Below are positions 5,448-5,703 of a DNA stretch of 5,703 nt, one piece after another; position 1 is the stretch's first letter, and every line of letters begins with the position of its first letter. The DNA comes from Pseudomonas sp. (GTDB taxonomy: Bacteria; Pseudomonadota; Gammaproteobacteria; Pseudomonadales; Pseudomonadaceae), in the NCBI GenBank assembly GCA_003527165.1, contig DPSI01000343.1, positions 1-5,703 of the forward strand. The letters run 5' to 3'. The translations under genes were made by a program, and so were the position numbers. The notes under the pieces were generated by a model. That model had not been told where the DNA came from. It did not search any database and worked only from the letters and a program-made list of their open reading frames with translations.

Positions 5448-5703
5448 TTACTTGAGCTTGACGACGCCGCTCATCGGCATACGCACCCTATGCTCGCGCT
5501 GCAGGAGCTTCAGCAGCAAAATTACGCGCTCGCTCCCATCCATGGCGTAGAAGATCGCCTCCATATCGGCAAAGGGGCCACTGGCAATCCGGACCGTCTC
5601 ACCTGGCGCCAACGAGGGGAATGGCTCGACCCGCTCTGCCCGTTTCCGGAGCTGCGTGATGACTTCGCCATCTATCGCGACAGCGCCTTCAAAACAAAAC
5701 CCA
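5448..5703 (-). CDS. rfaH: RfaH/NusG-family transcription antiterminator, C-terminal part
   Basis: The gene runs off the right edge; 84 residues and a TAA stop at 5448-5450 are visible. They contain the end of the N-terminal domain or linker (GFCFEGAVAIDGEV...) and a complete KOW-type C-terminal domain: LAPGETVRIASGPFADMEAIF, then DGSERVILLLKLL and a final VVKLK. From memory, E. coli RfaH reads GAFEGFQAIF and DGEARSMLLLNLI at these places, so the match is closer to RfaH than to housekeeping NusG. RfaH binds RNA polymerase paused at ops and keeps it processive over long operons for surface polysaccharides. Here it lies directly upstream of a polysaccharide operon with an ops site. Whether it is a dedicated copy or the genome's only RfaH cannot be told. 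Confidence 0.88.
   Translation of the reverse strand, partial: GFCFEGAVAIDGEVITQLRKRAERVEPFPSLAPGETVRIASGPFADMEAIFYAMDGSERVILLLKLLQREHRVRMPMSGVVKLK

Noticed and set aside
1..5703. CRISPR arrays, tRNA or rRNA genes, transposases, phage genes
   Set aside because: No spaced direct repeats of CRISPR type, no tRNA-like cloverleaf and no mobile-element protein were seen on either strand.

Overview
The window is one end of an exopolysaccharide (capsule or biofilm polysaccharide) export locus from a moderately GC-rich Gram-negative bacterium. Every gene I accept lies on the minus strand, so transcription runs from high to low coordinates. Two outer-membrane or secreted proteins with Sec signal peptides, a Wzc-type tyrosine kinase and an RfaH-type antiterminator point to Gammaproteobacteria. 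A Pseudomonas-like lineage is my best guess, with Halomonas or Marinobacter-like relatives possible. That placement rests on general impression and is not secure.

Layout in order of transcription: (1) 5703-5448, the C-terminal half of an RfaH/NusG-family antiterminator, cut by the window edge. (2) 5447-4859, a 589-base gap with no convincing gene. It holds several inverted repeats and, at 5119-5108, an exact copy of the ops element GGCGGTAGCGTG, the DNA signal that recruits RfaH to a paused RNA polymerase. (3) 4858-4334, a secreted alanine-rich protein of unknown function with five 15-residue repeats. (4) 4251-3064, an outer-membrane beta-barrel of the kind found in polysaccharide loci. (5) 2986-2453, a short Wza-like polysaccharide export (OPX) protein without a lipobox. 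(6) 2314-68, a Wzc-type co-polymerase fused to a BY-kinase with a tyrosine-rich tail. (7) 67-1, a short downstream spacer with an imperfect palindrome.

Working model: the regulator loads at ops in a leader of about 250 nt and keeps polymerase processive through a long polysaccharide operon that continues beyond the left edge. The inner-membrane co-polymerase/kinase, the short periplasmic OPX protein and the separate beta-barrel would form the export path. The barrel probably supplies the outer-membrane pore that a short OPX protein lacks. Each of the three intercistronic gaps carries a stable hairpin without a U-tract, which suggests processing, mRNA stabilisation or graded expression. The least explained parts are the alanine-rich repeat protein, placed first after ops, and the repeat-rich region between the rfaH-like gene and ops.
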